A stretch of 53,871 nucleotides of DNA from Eubacterium sp. (lineage in GTDB: Bacteria; Bacillota; Clostridia; Peptostreptococcales; Anaerovoracaceae). This document shows, in pieces, positions 16,894 to 25,229 of this stretch. The notes below the pieces were generated by a model. That model was given only the letters and a program-made list of their open reading frames with translations. It was not told the origin of the DNA and searched no databases. The stretch spans positions 1 to 53,871 of the forward strand of contig JAFWJS010000022.1 in assembly GCA_017511535.1 (NCBI GenBank), in the 5' to 3' direction. The translations under genes and the position numbers were made by a program. Each line of letters begins with the position of its first letter. Position 1 is the first letter of the stretch.

Positions 16894-18173
16894 TATTCAT
16901 GCTTTCTGATAAATGATACGACTTTACCTGCCGTGCGGCCGGTAGGAGAGCGCTTCAGCTTACGGACCGCTGCTTTTACGTGGATCTTCAGCCTGCTTGC
17001 CCTGGACTTTACGGGCCTTCCGCCCGCGCCTTCAGCGAGCAGTTCCTTATATATGCCCTCCATCGTTTCAGCGAAGGCCGCGACAGAGAACTTCTCTCCT
17101 GTAGCAAGAGCTGCCCTGCGCATATCCTCATGACTGTCTTTGTTCTTTATGAACCACCTGAGGTGCTCTTCAAAGTCATCGCGGTCTGTGAATTCCCATC
17201 CGTTCACACCCGGATCGACGACTCCTTCAAGACATTCATCCTGCCTTACGAGAAGCGGAAGTCCGCATGAGAGCGCCTCAAAAAATGTGAGCCCCTGCGT
17301 CTCGCTCGTCGACGCGCTTACGAACAGATCTCCCAGATGATAATACTTGCTGACTTCCGGCGGAGGTACCGCGCCGTAGAAGATGATCTGGTCCCGCGGG
17401 ACGCCTTTCTCTCCGGCTTTCTTCTCCAGAGCGTCACGGTACGGTCCGTCCCCCACTATGAGGAGCGTCACGTTCTCGCCCGCGAAAGCCTTCATATAGC
17501 TTATCAGTTCTTCCAGGTTCTTTTCCTTTGCAAGTCTTCCTATGGATATCGCGACGACATTTCCCTCCGGTATGCCGCACTCTCTCCGCATCTCTGCTAT
17601 GTCAAAGATGGCTTCGCCTGAGAATTTATCCTGGTCGATACCTGTCGGGACGACTTTCAGCGGGGTCTCGATCTCATAACGCTTCAGGATATTCAGCACC
17701 TTGGTCGAAGGCACGATCACAGTGTCCGTCCGGTCCGCCACGAGCTTGGAAAGCCTCTTCACGACGCCCCTGCCCACACGTTTGCTCGGCGAGAAATAAT
17801 GCGTATAGTCCTCGTACACCGTATGATACGTATGCACCAGAGGCGCCCCTGTCCGCTTTGCTATCTTCATGGCGATAAAGAACGTCGACATCTCGCAGTT
17901 ACTGTGTACGATGTCCGGCTTCCATTCTATCAAAGCCCTTACCAGCGGGTTGGCGAATGCTGTCCTGAGCCTCGCTCCCGGATATACTTTCCCCGCGTTT
18001 ATAGCGCCTATATATGTAACGTCGCCGTCAACATATGAATGCACAGTCGGTGAAAGCGTTATCACCTTCACCTCATGTCCTCTGGCCTCAAGTCCCTTCT
18101 TAAGATTGAGCACAGAGGCGACCACGCCGTTGATCGCCGGCACATACCAGTCTGATGTGATAAGGATCTTCAT
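16893..18173 (-). CDS. GT4-family glycosyltransferase
   Basis: GT-B-fold glycosyltransferase of family 4, 426 residues. The N-terminal half begins MKILITSDWYVPAINGVVASVLNL, the acceptor-side glycine-rich loop. The C-terminal half carries ISIGRLAKEKNLEELI and the nucleotide-sugar-binding EX7E region SETQGLTFFEALSCGLPL. The overall pattern is that of Firmicutes diacylglycerol glucosyltransferases, which build glycolipid anchors at the inner membrane face, and the basic C-terminal tail (KAAVRKLKRS) would suit membrane association. The substrate is inferred, not shown. GGAGATGG precedes the ATG. It is convergent with the flavin-reductase-like gene and divergent from the tRNA-Val gene. Confidence 0.85.
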   Translation of the reverse strand: MKILITSDWYVPAINGVVASVLNLKKGLEARGHEVKVITLSPTVHSYVDGDVTYIGAINAGKVYPGARLRTAFANPLVRALIEWKPDIVHSNCEMSTFFIAMKIAKRTGAPLVHTYHTVYEDYTHYFSPSKRVGRGVVKRLSKLVADRTDTVIVPSTKVLNILKRYEIETPLKVVPTGIDQDKFSGEAIFDIAEMRRECGIPEGNVVAISIGRLAKEKNLEELISYMKAFAGENVTLLIVGDGPYRDALEKKAGEKGVPRDQIIFYGAVPPPEVSKYYHLGDLFVSASTSETQGLTFFEALSCGLPLLVRQDECLEGVVDPGVNGWEFTDRDDFEEHLRWFIKNKDSHEDMRRAALATGEKFSVAAFAETMEGIYKELLAEGAGGRPVKSRASRLKIHVKAAVRKLKRSPTGRTAGKVVSFIRKHE

Positions 18174-18254
18174 GTAAGTCCCATCTCCCTTTACAATACA
18201 TAGCAGATCGCATGCTGCCGCTTACCGTTGTCCGCTTTCATTATATCATATCTC

Positions 18255-18284
18255 TTTACTTTTACTAAATCATTGTGATAAAAT
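18255..18284 (+). promoter_or_regulatory. Promoter of tRNA-Val
   Basis: TTTACT (18255-18260) and TAAAAT (18279-18284) are 18 bases apart, 12 bases before the mature tRNA 5' end. Confidence 0.5.
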
Positions 18285-18296
18285 AGGAACGTGCCC

Positions 18297-18369
18297 GGTC
18301 TGTTAGCTCAGCTGGGAGAGCGCATGGGTCACAACCATGATGTCGTGGGTTCGAGCCCCGCACAGACCA
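18297..18369 (+). tRNA. tRNA-Val (anticodon CAC)
   Basis: Cloverleaf read by eye: acceptor GGTCTGT with ACAGACC, D-arm GCTC/GAGC, anticodon stem CATGG/CCATG around the loop GTCACAA (anticodon CAC, codon GUG), and T-arm GTGGG-TTCGAGC-CCCGC with one G-T pair. The discriminator is A. The 3' CCA is not encoded. Position 32 is G, which is unusual for a loop that normally has a pyrimidine there. Confidence 0.93.
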
Positions 18370-18375
18370 TTAATG

Positions 18376-18407
18376 AAAAAGGAATGGAGTTTTCCATTCC
18401 TTTTTTC
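18376..18407 (+). terminator. Terminator of tRNA-Val
   Basis: AAAAAGGAATGGA and TCCATTCCTTTTTT form a long perfect stem with a 4-base loop and a built-in T-run, seven bases after the tRNA. Confidence 0.9.
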
Positions 18408-18425
18408 ATTGCATAGTATGTACAC

Positions 18426-18443
18426 CGGGGCTCGAACCCCGAC
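18426..18443 (-). repeat. Inverted copy of the tRNA-Val T-arm
   Basis: CGGGGCTCGAACCC (18426-18439) is the exact reverse complement of 14 bases of the T-arm of the tRNA-Val gene (18347-18360), and the following CGAC also resembles the flanking GTCG. It lies between the tRNA terminator and the 3' end of the convergent MATE gene. It is self-complementary and could form a short hairpin at the end of the MATE transcript. It parallels the arrangement after tRNA-Arg. Confidence 0.7.
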
Positions 18444-18444
18444 T

Positions 18445-19788
18445 TTATTCCGGCAGAAGATGATATCCGTACTTCTTCCTGTAAATGATCAGGAATGCAG
18501 CGGTTACTCCGACCGCAGCCACATCTGAAGCGACAAGCGTGTACCATATCCCGGACAGCCCGAAGATCACCGGAAGTGTATACAGGAAGATGATCTGGAA
18601 GATCAGCAGCCTGCTTGCCTCGATCAGCGCAGACAGCGTGCCGTTTCCGAGAGCCGTGAAGAACGACGACCCGCAGACGTTGTATCCGTATACGAGATAT
18701 GTTATAGAGGTCACGCGGAACGCTGTACGAGTCATTACCATGAGGTCATCATCGTAGCTTACGAACAGTCTCGCGACCGCATCAGAAAGAAGCTCCGCGG
18801 CCCCGAACATAAGGACTCCCGCGACAGCCATCACAACGATGTTCCTCCGGATCACATTCGATACCTCTTCCATGTTCCTGGCGCCGTAATGAAAACCTAT
18901 GATAGGCGACGTAGCCATGCCATATCCGACCATGACCGCACTGAACAGAAGGTAAACATACATAACGACACCAAAGGCAGAAACGCCGTTCTCTCCCGCA
19001 TACTTCAGAAGCTGTATATTATACAGGATCGACACGATCGACGCGCTCACATTTCCCATGAATTCTGACAGACCGTTCCAGCAGGCGTGTACGAACACCC
19101 TGGGTTCAAAAGTCGTCTTCGTCATACGGAGAAGGCTGTCGTTCGGCATGAAGAAGTATATCAGCGGTATAGCGCCGCCAAGATATTCACTCACTACAGT
19201 AGCCCAGGCTGCCCCTGCCAGACCGTACCCAAGCGCACCTACGAAAATAAAATCGAGGACTATATTTGCTCCGCCTGAGATCACAGTGATAAGAAAGCCG
19301 AGCTTTGGCTTTTCCGCAGTGTTGAAGAATGTCTGGAACATCACCTGCAGGACAAGCATCGGCGTGGAAAGAAGCACGACTCTGGCGTAGATAAGCGTAT
19401 CTTCGAATATCTTTCCTTCCGCGCCCAGAAGTCTTGAGATCTGAGGAAGGAAGATCTGCGCGAGCACCGTCAGCGTAATTCCGAGCACGATCGCCGCATA
19501 GACGAACATTGAGAAATACCGCTGAGCACGCTTGTTATCCCCTTCGCCCAGAGTTCTGGCGACTACCGCGCTTCCTCCTGTTCCGACCATGAATCCGACC
19601 GTGGATATGAGCATGATGACAGGATAGATCAGGTTCAGCGCCGCGAACGGCGTCTTGCCGCAGTAATTGGACACAAAAAATCCGTCGACTATCGCATATA
19701 TAGATGTAAATAACATCATGCAGATAGCCGACACTGAATACCTGAGAAGGCGTTTATAGTCGAAATGGTCTGAAAGCTTTATCCTCAT
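18445..19788 (-). CDS. MATE-family multidrug/organic cation exporter
   Basis: Multidrug and toxic compound extrusion transporter in the cytoplasmic membrane, normally driven by Na+ or H+. The 447 residues contain about twelve hydrophobic segments in two similar halves. The N-terminal half has the typical IYAIVDGFFVSNYCGKTPFAALN and GTGGSAVVARTLGEGDN segments. It follows the transglutaminase-like gene by about 20 bases on the same strand. The substrate cannot be inferred. Relatives in Clostridia are annotated NorM/DinF-like. Confidence 0.92.
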   Translation of the reverse strand: MRIKLSDHFDYKRLLRYSVSAICMMLFTSIYAIVDGFFVSNYCGKTPFAALNLIYPVIMLISTVGFMVGTGGSAVVARTLGEGDNKRAQRYFSMFVYAAIVLGITLTVLAQIFLPQISRLLGAEGKIFEDTLIYARVVLLSTPMLVLQVMFQTFFNTAEKPKLGFLITVISGGANIVLDFIFVGALGYGLAGAAWATVVSEYLGGAIPLIYFFMPNDSLLRMTKTTFEPRVFVHACWNGLSEFMGNVSASIVSILYNIQLLKYAGENGVSAFGVVMYVYLLFSAVMVGYGMATSPIIGFHYGARNMEEVSNVIRRNIVVMAVAGVLMFGAAELLSDAVARLFVSYDDDLMVMTRTAFRVTSITYLVYGYNVCGSSFFTALGNGTLSALIEASRLLIFQIIFLYTLPVIFGLSGIWYTLVASDVAAVGVTAAFLIIYRKKYGYHLLPE

Positions 19789-19808
19789 CCGCCTTTTACT
19801 GATACGCT

Positions 19809-20522
19809 TTATTTCAGCTTATAGATCTTCTTATCTTTATATTCAACTTTGAAATTTTCCGGATTCTTCTTTATATCATCATAAGTCTTGAAGAAGAATT
19901 TGAGTTTACTGCTTCCGGTGCGCAGCCTGTATGAATTGTCGTAAGACGCGTCGAGGACTTTGCTCCCGACTGTTACCCAGCAATGCTCGGTCATCTTGTC
20001 GGATTTCTTCCTTCTCGCCTTGCCGAGGTGGAGCTTGACATTACCATATCCCATGGCGCGCGCGGCGACAGCGGTCAGGCTCGCGAACCCGTAACATTTG
20101 CCGCCCTTGTTGTATGCCATGTTTTTCGCTTCGCCGTAATACCAGCCGCTCTTAGACGAATCCGGCTCCGGCGTCGGCAGGTATGACAGTTTGACGATAT
20201 ACTGATAGCAGCGCTTCATCTTCCCTTTTTTGCTGAGCTTTGACGTGAATTTGACACTGTCTATCACCTTTGACATGGCTTTGTTGCCGTTTTTGTTCAG
20301 CAGCGACCTGAAGCCGCGCCCCTTCGGCGAGAAATGATACCAGGTCCCCTTGATCTTCACGTTCGTGTCGGTGACTTTCTTCCCGCTCTTGTAGTAGTAC
20401 ATGTAGCCGTCTTTCTTCACGACTCCGTTCGCCGCGGCGTAAGAGTGCTCCTCCGGCGCAAAGCCTGCTGCCATGCACACAAGAAGCACTGCCGTCAAAG
20501 CAATACCTGTGATCCTCTTCAT
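19809..20522 (-). CDS. Secreted transglutaminase-like protein
   Basis: Exported 237-residue protein with a transglutaminase/papain-like core. A signal peptide covers about residues 1-29. A short aromatic repeat (GVVKKDGYMYYYKSGKKV, then VKIKGTWYHFSPKGRG) resembles cell-wall-binding repeats. The catalytic triad is readable as Cys143 (GGKCYGFASLTAVAARAMGY), His180 (TEHCWVTV) and Asp191 (VLDASYD). Such proteins act as peptidases or crosslinkers at the envelope; the substrate is unknown. ATG 20522 begins MKRITGIALTAV. It lies between an M15-type peptidase and a MATE exporter on the same strand. Confidence 0.82.
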   Translation of the reverse strand: MKRITGIALTAVLLVCMAAGFAPEEHSYAAANGVVKKDGYMYYYKSGKKVTDTNVKIKGTWYHFSPKGRGFRSLLNKNGNKAMSKVIDSVKFTSKLSKKGKMKRCYQYIVKLSYLPTPEPDSSKSGWYYGEAKNMAYNKGGKCYGFASLTAVAARAMGYGNVKLHLGKARRKKSDKMTEHCWVTVGSKVLDASYDNSYRLRTGSSKLKFFFKTYDDIKKNPENFKVEYKDKKIYKLK

Positions 20523-20587
20523 TTTTTCATCCCCCTGAAATGATTTCCCGGGTCCCCTTTACGACCCTTTATACCCCTTATTATATA

Positions 20588-21532
20588 TTATTTCTCAAAA
20601 TGCTGATAGTCCCTTGTTCCTGTTTCTCCCAGCCACCTGAATCCATGCTTCCTGAATATCCTCGTGATATCGCTGTCTGCGAAGATCATGTGCGGCTTCC
20701 TGACGGATCTGTTAGCGTATTCCGCGCTTCTGCTCTGGTTCGGATAGATCCTGCCGCCGGGGCACCACGGGTTCTCAAACGGATTGACATCTATCGCCCG
20801 GCCGTACCCATGCGTCGATACCGTGCTCGTCCCCGCGACCATGCGGTAATTGAACCCCGTAGTATTGTCGTCGTTCATCGACGCCGTGTCGGCAGCGCTG
20901 CCTGCCTCATTGCCGGAAGCGCCGCTCTTCGGATAGTATTTATCTATGAGCGTCATCCTCCTTATCTGATATTCTTCCTTGAACAGCTCGCGGAATACGG
21001 CTTCGGTGTCTTTCGCGATCGATCTGTTAACGATGATCTCGCCTGTGCGTATCTTTCCGCTGAAATCATAGTAGAGTGTTGTGATGTACCTCAGGTCTTT
21101 ATAGCTGATGACCGGGTTCTTCCTGTATGACTTCCCGTTGATACGTCTGTACACGCGGTCGTTCTTCTTTATCTTATATATGCGGAACCAGCGCTTCACG
21201 CCGCCTGTCTTTTTCAGTTCCTTATGCGTCAGCCTCGTGCCGGCCTTCAGGGTGTACACCGATCTTCGTGTAACAAAACCCTTCTTATCGATGCGGATCT
21301 TTTCCCCATGCTTCAGCTTGAGCTTCTTCTGCCTCCCGCTCCCTGCCTTGCTGCTCTTCTCTTTCTTCTGAGACGCAGCGGCGTCCGTAGTCTGTGAAGT
21401 CCCGGAGCCCTGATCCCCTGCGTTGCCGCCTTCGTCTTTGCCGGCGCACGATGCCGCAGAGAAAGCCAGAATGCATGCAAATAAAAGCACGAATGTCATG
21501 TATATACTTCTGCAGATACCCGTCTTCTTCAT
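20588..21532 (-). CDS. M15-family D-Ala-D-Ala/L-Ala-D-Glu peptidase, lipoprotein
   Basis: Exported peptidoglycan peptidase of 314 residues. The N-terminus has a lipobox-like FSAASC after a hydrophobic stretch, so it is probably membrane-anchored. Next comes a Ser/Gln/Lys-rich linker, then a Lys-rich beta segment (KLKLKHGEKIRI). The C-terminal M15C-type domain carries the zinc ligands in HGYGRAIDVNPFENPW and the closing TRDYQHFEK. The family cleaves peptide stems in the wall. AGGGATAG precedes the ATG. The transglutaminase-like gene follows 65 bases downstream. Confidence 0.85.
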   Translation of the reverse strand: MKKTGICRSIYMTFVLLFACILAFSAASCAGKDEGGNAGDQGSGTSQTTDAAASQKKEKSSKAGSGRQKKLKLKHGEKIRIDKKGFVTRRSVYTLKAGTRLTHKELKKTGGVKRWFRIYKIKKNDRVYRRINGKSYRKNPVISYKDLRYITTLYYDFSGKIRTGEIIVNRSIAKDTEAVFRELFKEEYQIRRMTLIDKYYPKSGASGNEAGSAADTASMNDDNTTGFNYRMVAGTSTVSTHGYGRAIDVNPFENPWCPGGRIYPNQSRSAEYANRSVRKPHMIFADSDITRIFRKHGFRWLGETGTRDYQHFEK

Positions 21533-21624
21533 TACTATCCCTGTATATCCTGGTTTGCATGCTTATACGTACATTATTCTAACATACCTTATGGATAAGC
21601 GCATGAAAATCCGAGTCAAATCAC

Positions 21625-21653
21625 TTGAAAAACAAGGCTGATGATGATAATAT
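21625..21653 (+). promoter_or_regulatory. Promoter of tRNA-Arg
   Basis: TTGAAA (21625-21630) and TAATAT (21648-21653) with a 17-base spacer, 12 bases before the tRNA 5' end. Confidence 0.6.
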
Positions 21654-21665
21654 AATGATTGCTAT

Positions 21666-21741
21666 GCACCAGTAGCTCAGGGGATAGAGCGTCGGTTTCC
21701 TAAACCGTGCGTCGGGTGTTCGAATCGCCTCTGGTGCACCA
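21666..21741 (+). tRNA. tRNA-Arg (anticodon CCT)
   Basis: Acceptor GCACCAG pairs with CTGGTGC, D-arm GCTC/GAGC, anticodon stem TCGGT/ACCGT around the loop TTCCTAA (anticodon CCT, codon AGG), T-arm GGGTG-TTCGAAT-CGCCT with two weak pairs. Unlike tRNA-Val, the 3' CCA is encoded. Its last 19 bases recur 202 bases downstream. Confidence 0.94.
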
Positions 21742-21943
21742 TCAGAAAAGCCACTCCTTCGGGGGTGGCTTTTCTGATATCTGCAATCAAAGCTGAGGCG
21801 ATTCGGACACGAAAGTGCACGAGCGTTGAGCGAAGATGTCCGGTGGACATCTGAGTAGCGAGTGGCTCAAGCATCCTGCGAAGAGGATGCGCAGAGCGGC
21901 AGATTGCTGAAAGCAATCTGCGTAAATCGCCTCTGGTGCACCA
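21723..21943 (+). repeat. 202-bp structured module bounded by tRNA 3'-end direct repeats
   Basis: AATCGCCTCTGGTGCACCA, the tRNA-Arg 3' end, occurs identically at 21723-21741 and 21925-21943. Between the copies lie a UUCG-capped terminator hairpin (21741-21778), an inverted copy of the T-arm (GAGGCGATTCG, 21795-21805), and three perfect hairpins: AGATGTCC/GGACATCT (21834-21852), GCATCCT/AGGATGC (21871-21890) and GCAGATTGCT/AGCAATCTGC (21899-21921). GAGGCGATT (21795) and AATCGCCTC (21925) enclose the whole as an inverted repeat. No ORF with a ribosome binding site is present. Frames on the opposite strand look spurious. Confidence 0.8.
21741..21778 (+). terminator. UUCG-loop terminator hairpin after tRNA-Arg
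   Basis: ATCAGAAAAGCCAC and GTGGCTTTTCTGAT are perfectly complementary over 14 bp, extended by CC-TTCG-GG. It begins at the last base of the encoded CCA. The T-run is internal to the 3' arm. Confidence 0.75.
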
Positions 21944-21982
21944 AAAATGCCGTGATTCAAACGTTTTGGAACACGGCATTTT
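21944..21982 (+). terminator. Second terminator hairpin after the tRNA 3'-end copy
   Basis: AAAATGCCGTG and CACGGCATTTT are a perfect 11-bp stem with a T-rich 3' arm, immediately after the second copy of the tRNA 3' end. It looks like the original terminator of the tRNA gene. Confidence 0.7.
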
Positions 21983-22252
21983 GTATTATTTACATATTTT
22001 TTCATATCGGGTTTATTAGTTCGCCTCAATTATCTGTTACAACCCGGCTAATGCTCTTTTCAACAAAAATGTGCAGAAGTAAGGATATGTGTATATATCG
22101 TTCGCAAATCCAACGTTCTGATCAGCAAATTTGATCCCATGATGTATATCACTGTATACCTCCTTACAGACAACCTCATATATCAAATTCCGTAAATTTT
22201 CAACATATTATTCCCGTGATTTTCAATTTCTAACGCTTAAACTGTACCATAA
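21983..22252. other. AT-rich intergenic region with one doubtful small ORF
   Basis: No established gene. On the minus strand a 30-codon frame at 22060-22152 starts with GTG behind a perfect AAGGAGG (six-base spacing) and encodes a hydrophobic-leaning peptide beginning with IYIMGSNLLIRTLDL. The start codon sits in the loop of a GTATA/TATAC hairpin. With no family to compare it to, I do not count it as a gene. Confidence 0.3.
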
Positions 22253-22284
22253 TAAAAGGAGAGCGAGGTTACCCCGCTCTCCGG
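22253..22284 (-). terminator. Terminator of the papain-like protease gene
   Basis: On the minus strand GGAGAGCG and CGCTCTCC pair around a GGGTAACCT loop, followed by TTTTATT. It lies about 60 bases past the stop codon at 22346. Confidence 0.85.
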
Positions 22285-22345
22285 TATCAGTTTTATTTGC
22301 AATCCGGCACGCTGCAGCCAGGCCCGCAGTCCCGCATTCGCAGTA

Positions 22346-25144
22346 TTACTTGACTTTGACCGTGAATGTCACTGCCTTCGAGAACTTCTTATAGTTCTTG
22401 CTGCCGGCCGCCTTAACATTTACTTTAACTTTATATGTACCCTTCTTCAGGCCCTTCTTAATGGTGACTTTGCCGTTCTTCCTTACGACGATCTTCTTGC
22501 TGCCGCTCTTTCTTGAATACGTAACTTTGCCGACAGCATTGCTGACTTTGATCACCTTTGCAGGCTTCACCGTCATGTTCTTCTTTTTCAGCGTTGCTGC
22601 CTTGACGGCGAGTGTCCTGCCTTTGATCTTCGCTTTCTGTTCTGCCTTGATCACCTTGACGTGTACCTGTTCTTCTGCACCGTTCGGATCAGACACCCTG
22701 ATTATCGTTTTTCCGATACCTACAGCTTTAACGATACCCTTTGCTGATACAGTCGCGATCTTCTTATTGTCTGACTTGTACGTGAAAGTCCCCTTCGGTA
22801 CGTCGCTCCCGTCTACGTTGTTGATCCAGAGGCCGGTCTTGTCGCCGTAGAAGATCTCTCCTATATCCCAGACATTGTACCAGCCTCTCTTCGGTACGTT
22901 GATACGTACCACCTGTGTGCCGATGCTTATCTCTTCCTGCTCGCCCGGAGCACCGTCTGCCTTATCGATCATGCCCTTTGCAGAAACGGACAGATATCCG
23001 ACGCCCGGCTTACGCGCCTTAACGGTAACTGCCGCAGGATTCTTCTCGTCCGGGATCATTTCGAATATGTCTTCACTTCCTTCTGCGATCTTCCAGTCGA
23101 TCTGAGGATGTGCAGGCATCTTCGCTCCGGTGCCTCTCCTGAAGCCTACTGTGATGTTCTCTGAGACATCTTCATATTCGAAGAACACTTCGCGGTACCG
23201 CGGCAGCTCTATCACATTGCCGCCCGGCAGATACATTTTCAGATCCTGCACCTTGCTGCAGTATCCTTTGATAGGGAAATTGTCCAGACTGAAGAAGTAA
23301 TGCATGTTATCGAATACTTTCTTTCGGAAATCGTCATCAGAGTAATCATACCATTTCCCATTCAGGTTCACGAAACTTTCCCCTGGATTTACGATACCTT
23401 TCTGCCAGCACGGATCGCCGAACAGTTCTGCCATTTCCTTCAGCGTTCCCGTCTGGATATTTATATTATATTTATTCTCCGGCGTCTTCTGAGTGACGAT
23501 GATCGAATAGTACTGACCCTTCTGGATGATGACATCGTCCTCGACAGGGATCTTATGAAAACCGCCGTACTGGAACGGCTCCTTTGATGTGCCTGAAGCC
23601 AATTTCACTCCATCCTGCGGGTTTTCATATCCCGGCCTGAGGATATATACTTCATATTCCACCGTCGTGCCAGGCGCTGCTGTCTGGCATGAGATATAGT
23701 CAAGCTTCTGATTGCCTTCAGCCTGGAAGACATTGGACATAGACACCTTATCCGGAAGATCTGCCGTCTGGATATCGTTCACAGGCATATAATCGTACTG
23801 ATCGAGGTAGTATCCTTCACCCGGGACTTCCTTGATGAACTTCAGCGCTTCAGGAGAATCAAGGCTCTGGTCATAGTATGACAGCCAGAAGTAGCCCGTA
23901 TGCTTTCCTGTCTCCTCGTCGACTATGCCCCATGTGGCAGGACCTTTGTTCGGGAATTCTCTTTCTCCGGAGCCCCAGCTGTTCTTGACGAGCCACGCGC
24001 CGTCTTCAGGCGGAAGCGGCGCTTCCTTGACTGACTGATTGCCTTCTTCGTCCTCGAACACAGCCAGATGTCTGAAATTCTCTTTGCTGTAATTGTCATC
24101 CCATCCTACGATAGTTACCGCGTGGTTGGCCTGATCAGGTATAAATGTATAGTGAGCCCAATTGTCACTAATATACTGTGTCTTCTCTTCCTGGCCCGGC
24201 ATGGAGGTGTCGGCGCAGAAAGCGATCTCCACAGCACGCTTGTTGACCAGCTCTGTCTTTATGGCTTCCGTACCGAGCGGATCATATTCATATACCGGAT
24301 CATCTCCCGGGTGATCCTCATCCTGTACCCTCTTGGCAGGACTAGGAAGGAGATACGACTCATCCAGAGTATATGACTGATTGAATCTCAGGCTCTCAGG
24401 CATGCTCCAGTCATCCCCGTCGCTGTAGCAGTAATCTTCATATCCATCATCTGTCTTCCGCTGTTCGATATCTCCGGCAAGTCCTTTATATACAAATATA
24501 TCTTCCGGCAGACCCTCAGCCACTGTGCGGTCTTCTCTGTCAGGCCCCATTCCGGAAGCAAAGAGGCCTGTTGCATATATCGACAGCCCGCCGAGATTGA
24601 ATCTGTCTGTAAGCTTGACGTTATCCTTCACATACTGCATACCTTCTCCGTTCTGTGAGCTGTCCGGATCATTGATCGGAGTTACCAGGAAGTTTATCAG
24701 ATGTTTCTCGGAAAGATCCAGCTCCTTTACGCCGTTTTCAGGATCTGCTTCAGCAGCGTATCCCGGCGCGATACCGTCTCCGATTATACTGGTCTCCGCC
24801 GCGGCGATCGCCGCGAATCCCCAGCATGAGCCGAACGGGTTCTGGAACTTGACAGGAGTGACATATGAAGTCTCGTCACCGTCCTTCATGAACTTGGCAC
24901 TAAGATCGAACTGCGGCATACTGATATCAGCGTTCAGCTTCAGTCCTTTTCCGGTGCTGCCGCGGAACGCGAACGGATCTTTGCCGCTGTCAGCAAACTG
25001 CCTTGCGATCTCTTTGATCATCGCTCCGCTGTTGTCTGCCTTGTCGTTACCTGCCGCAAAAGCAGTGCCTTCAGTCATGACCATTCCTGCAGTCATGACC
25101 AGTGACAGGACCAGCGCAAGCGCTTTCCTTGAATACTTTCTCAT
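22346..25144 (-). CDS. Secreted papain-like (C1A) protease with Ig-like and basic C-terminal domains
   Basis: Exported cysteine protease of 932 residues from the chosen start. A signal peptide (about 1-31, ending AFA) is followed by the C1A catalytic domain: Cys107 in PFGSCWGFAA, His341 in NHAVTIVGWD and Asn388 in LVKNSWGSG. A large beta-rich region follows, then a Big_2 domain (FTYKSDNKKIATVSAKGIVK) and a very basic tail rich in Lys (KKGLKKGTYKVKVNV), which probably holds the protein on anionic wall polymers; no LPXTG or membrane anchor is seen. GGGAGG lies seven bases before ATG 25144. A TATAAT at 25200-25205 may be its -10 box. It is monocistronic. Confidence 0.88.
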   Translation of the reverse strand: MRKYSRKALALVLSLVMTAGMVMTEGTAFAAGNDKADNSGAMIKEIARQFADSGKDPFAFRGSTGKGLKLNADISMPQFDLSAKFMKDGDETSYVTPVKFQNPFGSCWGFAAIAAAETSIIGDGIAPGYAAEADPENGVKELDLSEKHLINFLVTPINDPDSSQNGEGMQYVKDNVKLTDRFNLGGLSIYATGLFASGMGPDREDRTVAEGLPEDIFVYKGLAGDIEQRKTDDGYEDYCYSDGDDWSMPESLRFNQSYTLDESYLLPSPAKRVQDEDHPGDDPVYEYDPLGTEAIKTELVNKRAVEIAFCADTSMPGQEEKTQYISDNWAHYTFIPDQANHAVTIVGWDDNYSKENFRHLAVFEDEEGNQSVKEAPLPPEDGAWLVKNSWGSGEREFPNKGPATWGIVDEETGKHTGYFWLSYYDQSLDSPEALKFIKEVPGEGYYLDQYDYMPVNDIQTADLPDKVSMSNVFQAEGNQKLDYISCQTAAPGTTVEYEVYILRPGYENPQDGVKLASGTSKEPFQYGGFHKIPVEDDVIIQKGQYYSIIVTQKTPENKYNINIQTGTLKEMAELFGDPCWQKGIVNPGESFVNLNGKWYDYSDDDFRKKVFDNMHYFFSLDNFPIKGYCSKVQDLKMYLPGGNVIELPRYREVFFEYEDVSENITVGFRRGTGAKMPAHPQIDWKIAEGSEDIFEMIPDEKNPAAVTVKARKPGVGYLSVSAKGMIDKADGAPGEQEEISIGTQVVRINVPKRGWYNVWDIGEIFYGDKTGLWINNVDGSDVPKGTFTYKSDNKKIATVSAKGIVKAVGIGKTIIRVSDPNGAEEQVHVKVIKAEQKAKIKGRTLAVKAATLKKKNMTVKPAKVIKVSNAVGKVTYSRKSGSKKIVVRKNGKVTIKKGLKKGTYKVKVNVKAAGSKNYKKFSKAVTFTVKVK

Positions 25145-25229
25145 ACTTTTTCCTCCCTTCAGCATGCATGCTCGCCGCTTGCTGTTTATGCCTGCCTACA
25201 TTATACTATATCGCCTGATCAAAATATAT

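Noticed and set aside
21677..22029. Open frames of about 80-100 codons antisense to tRNA-Arg and its module
   Set aside because: They run through a tRNA, terminators and perfect hairpins, have no ribosome binding site, and have low-complexity, Arg-rich products. I treat them as spurious.
22060..22152. A 30-codon GTG-start ORF with a perfect SD
   Set aside because: The sequence is short, its start codon sits in a hairpin loop, and no family is recognisable. It is mentioned in the intergenic entry only.
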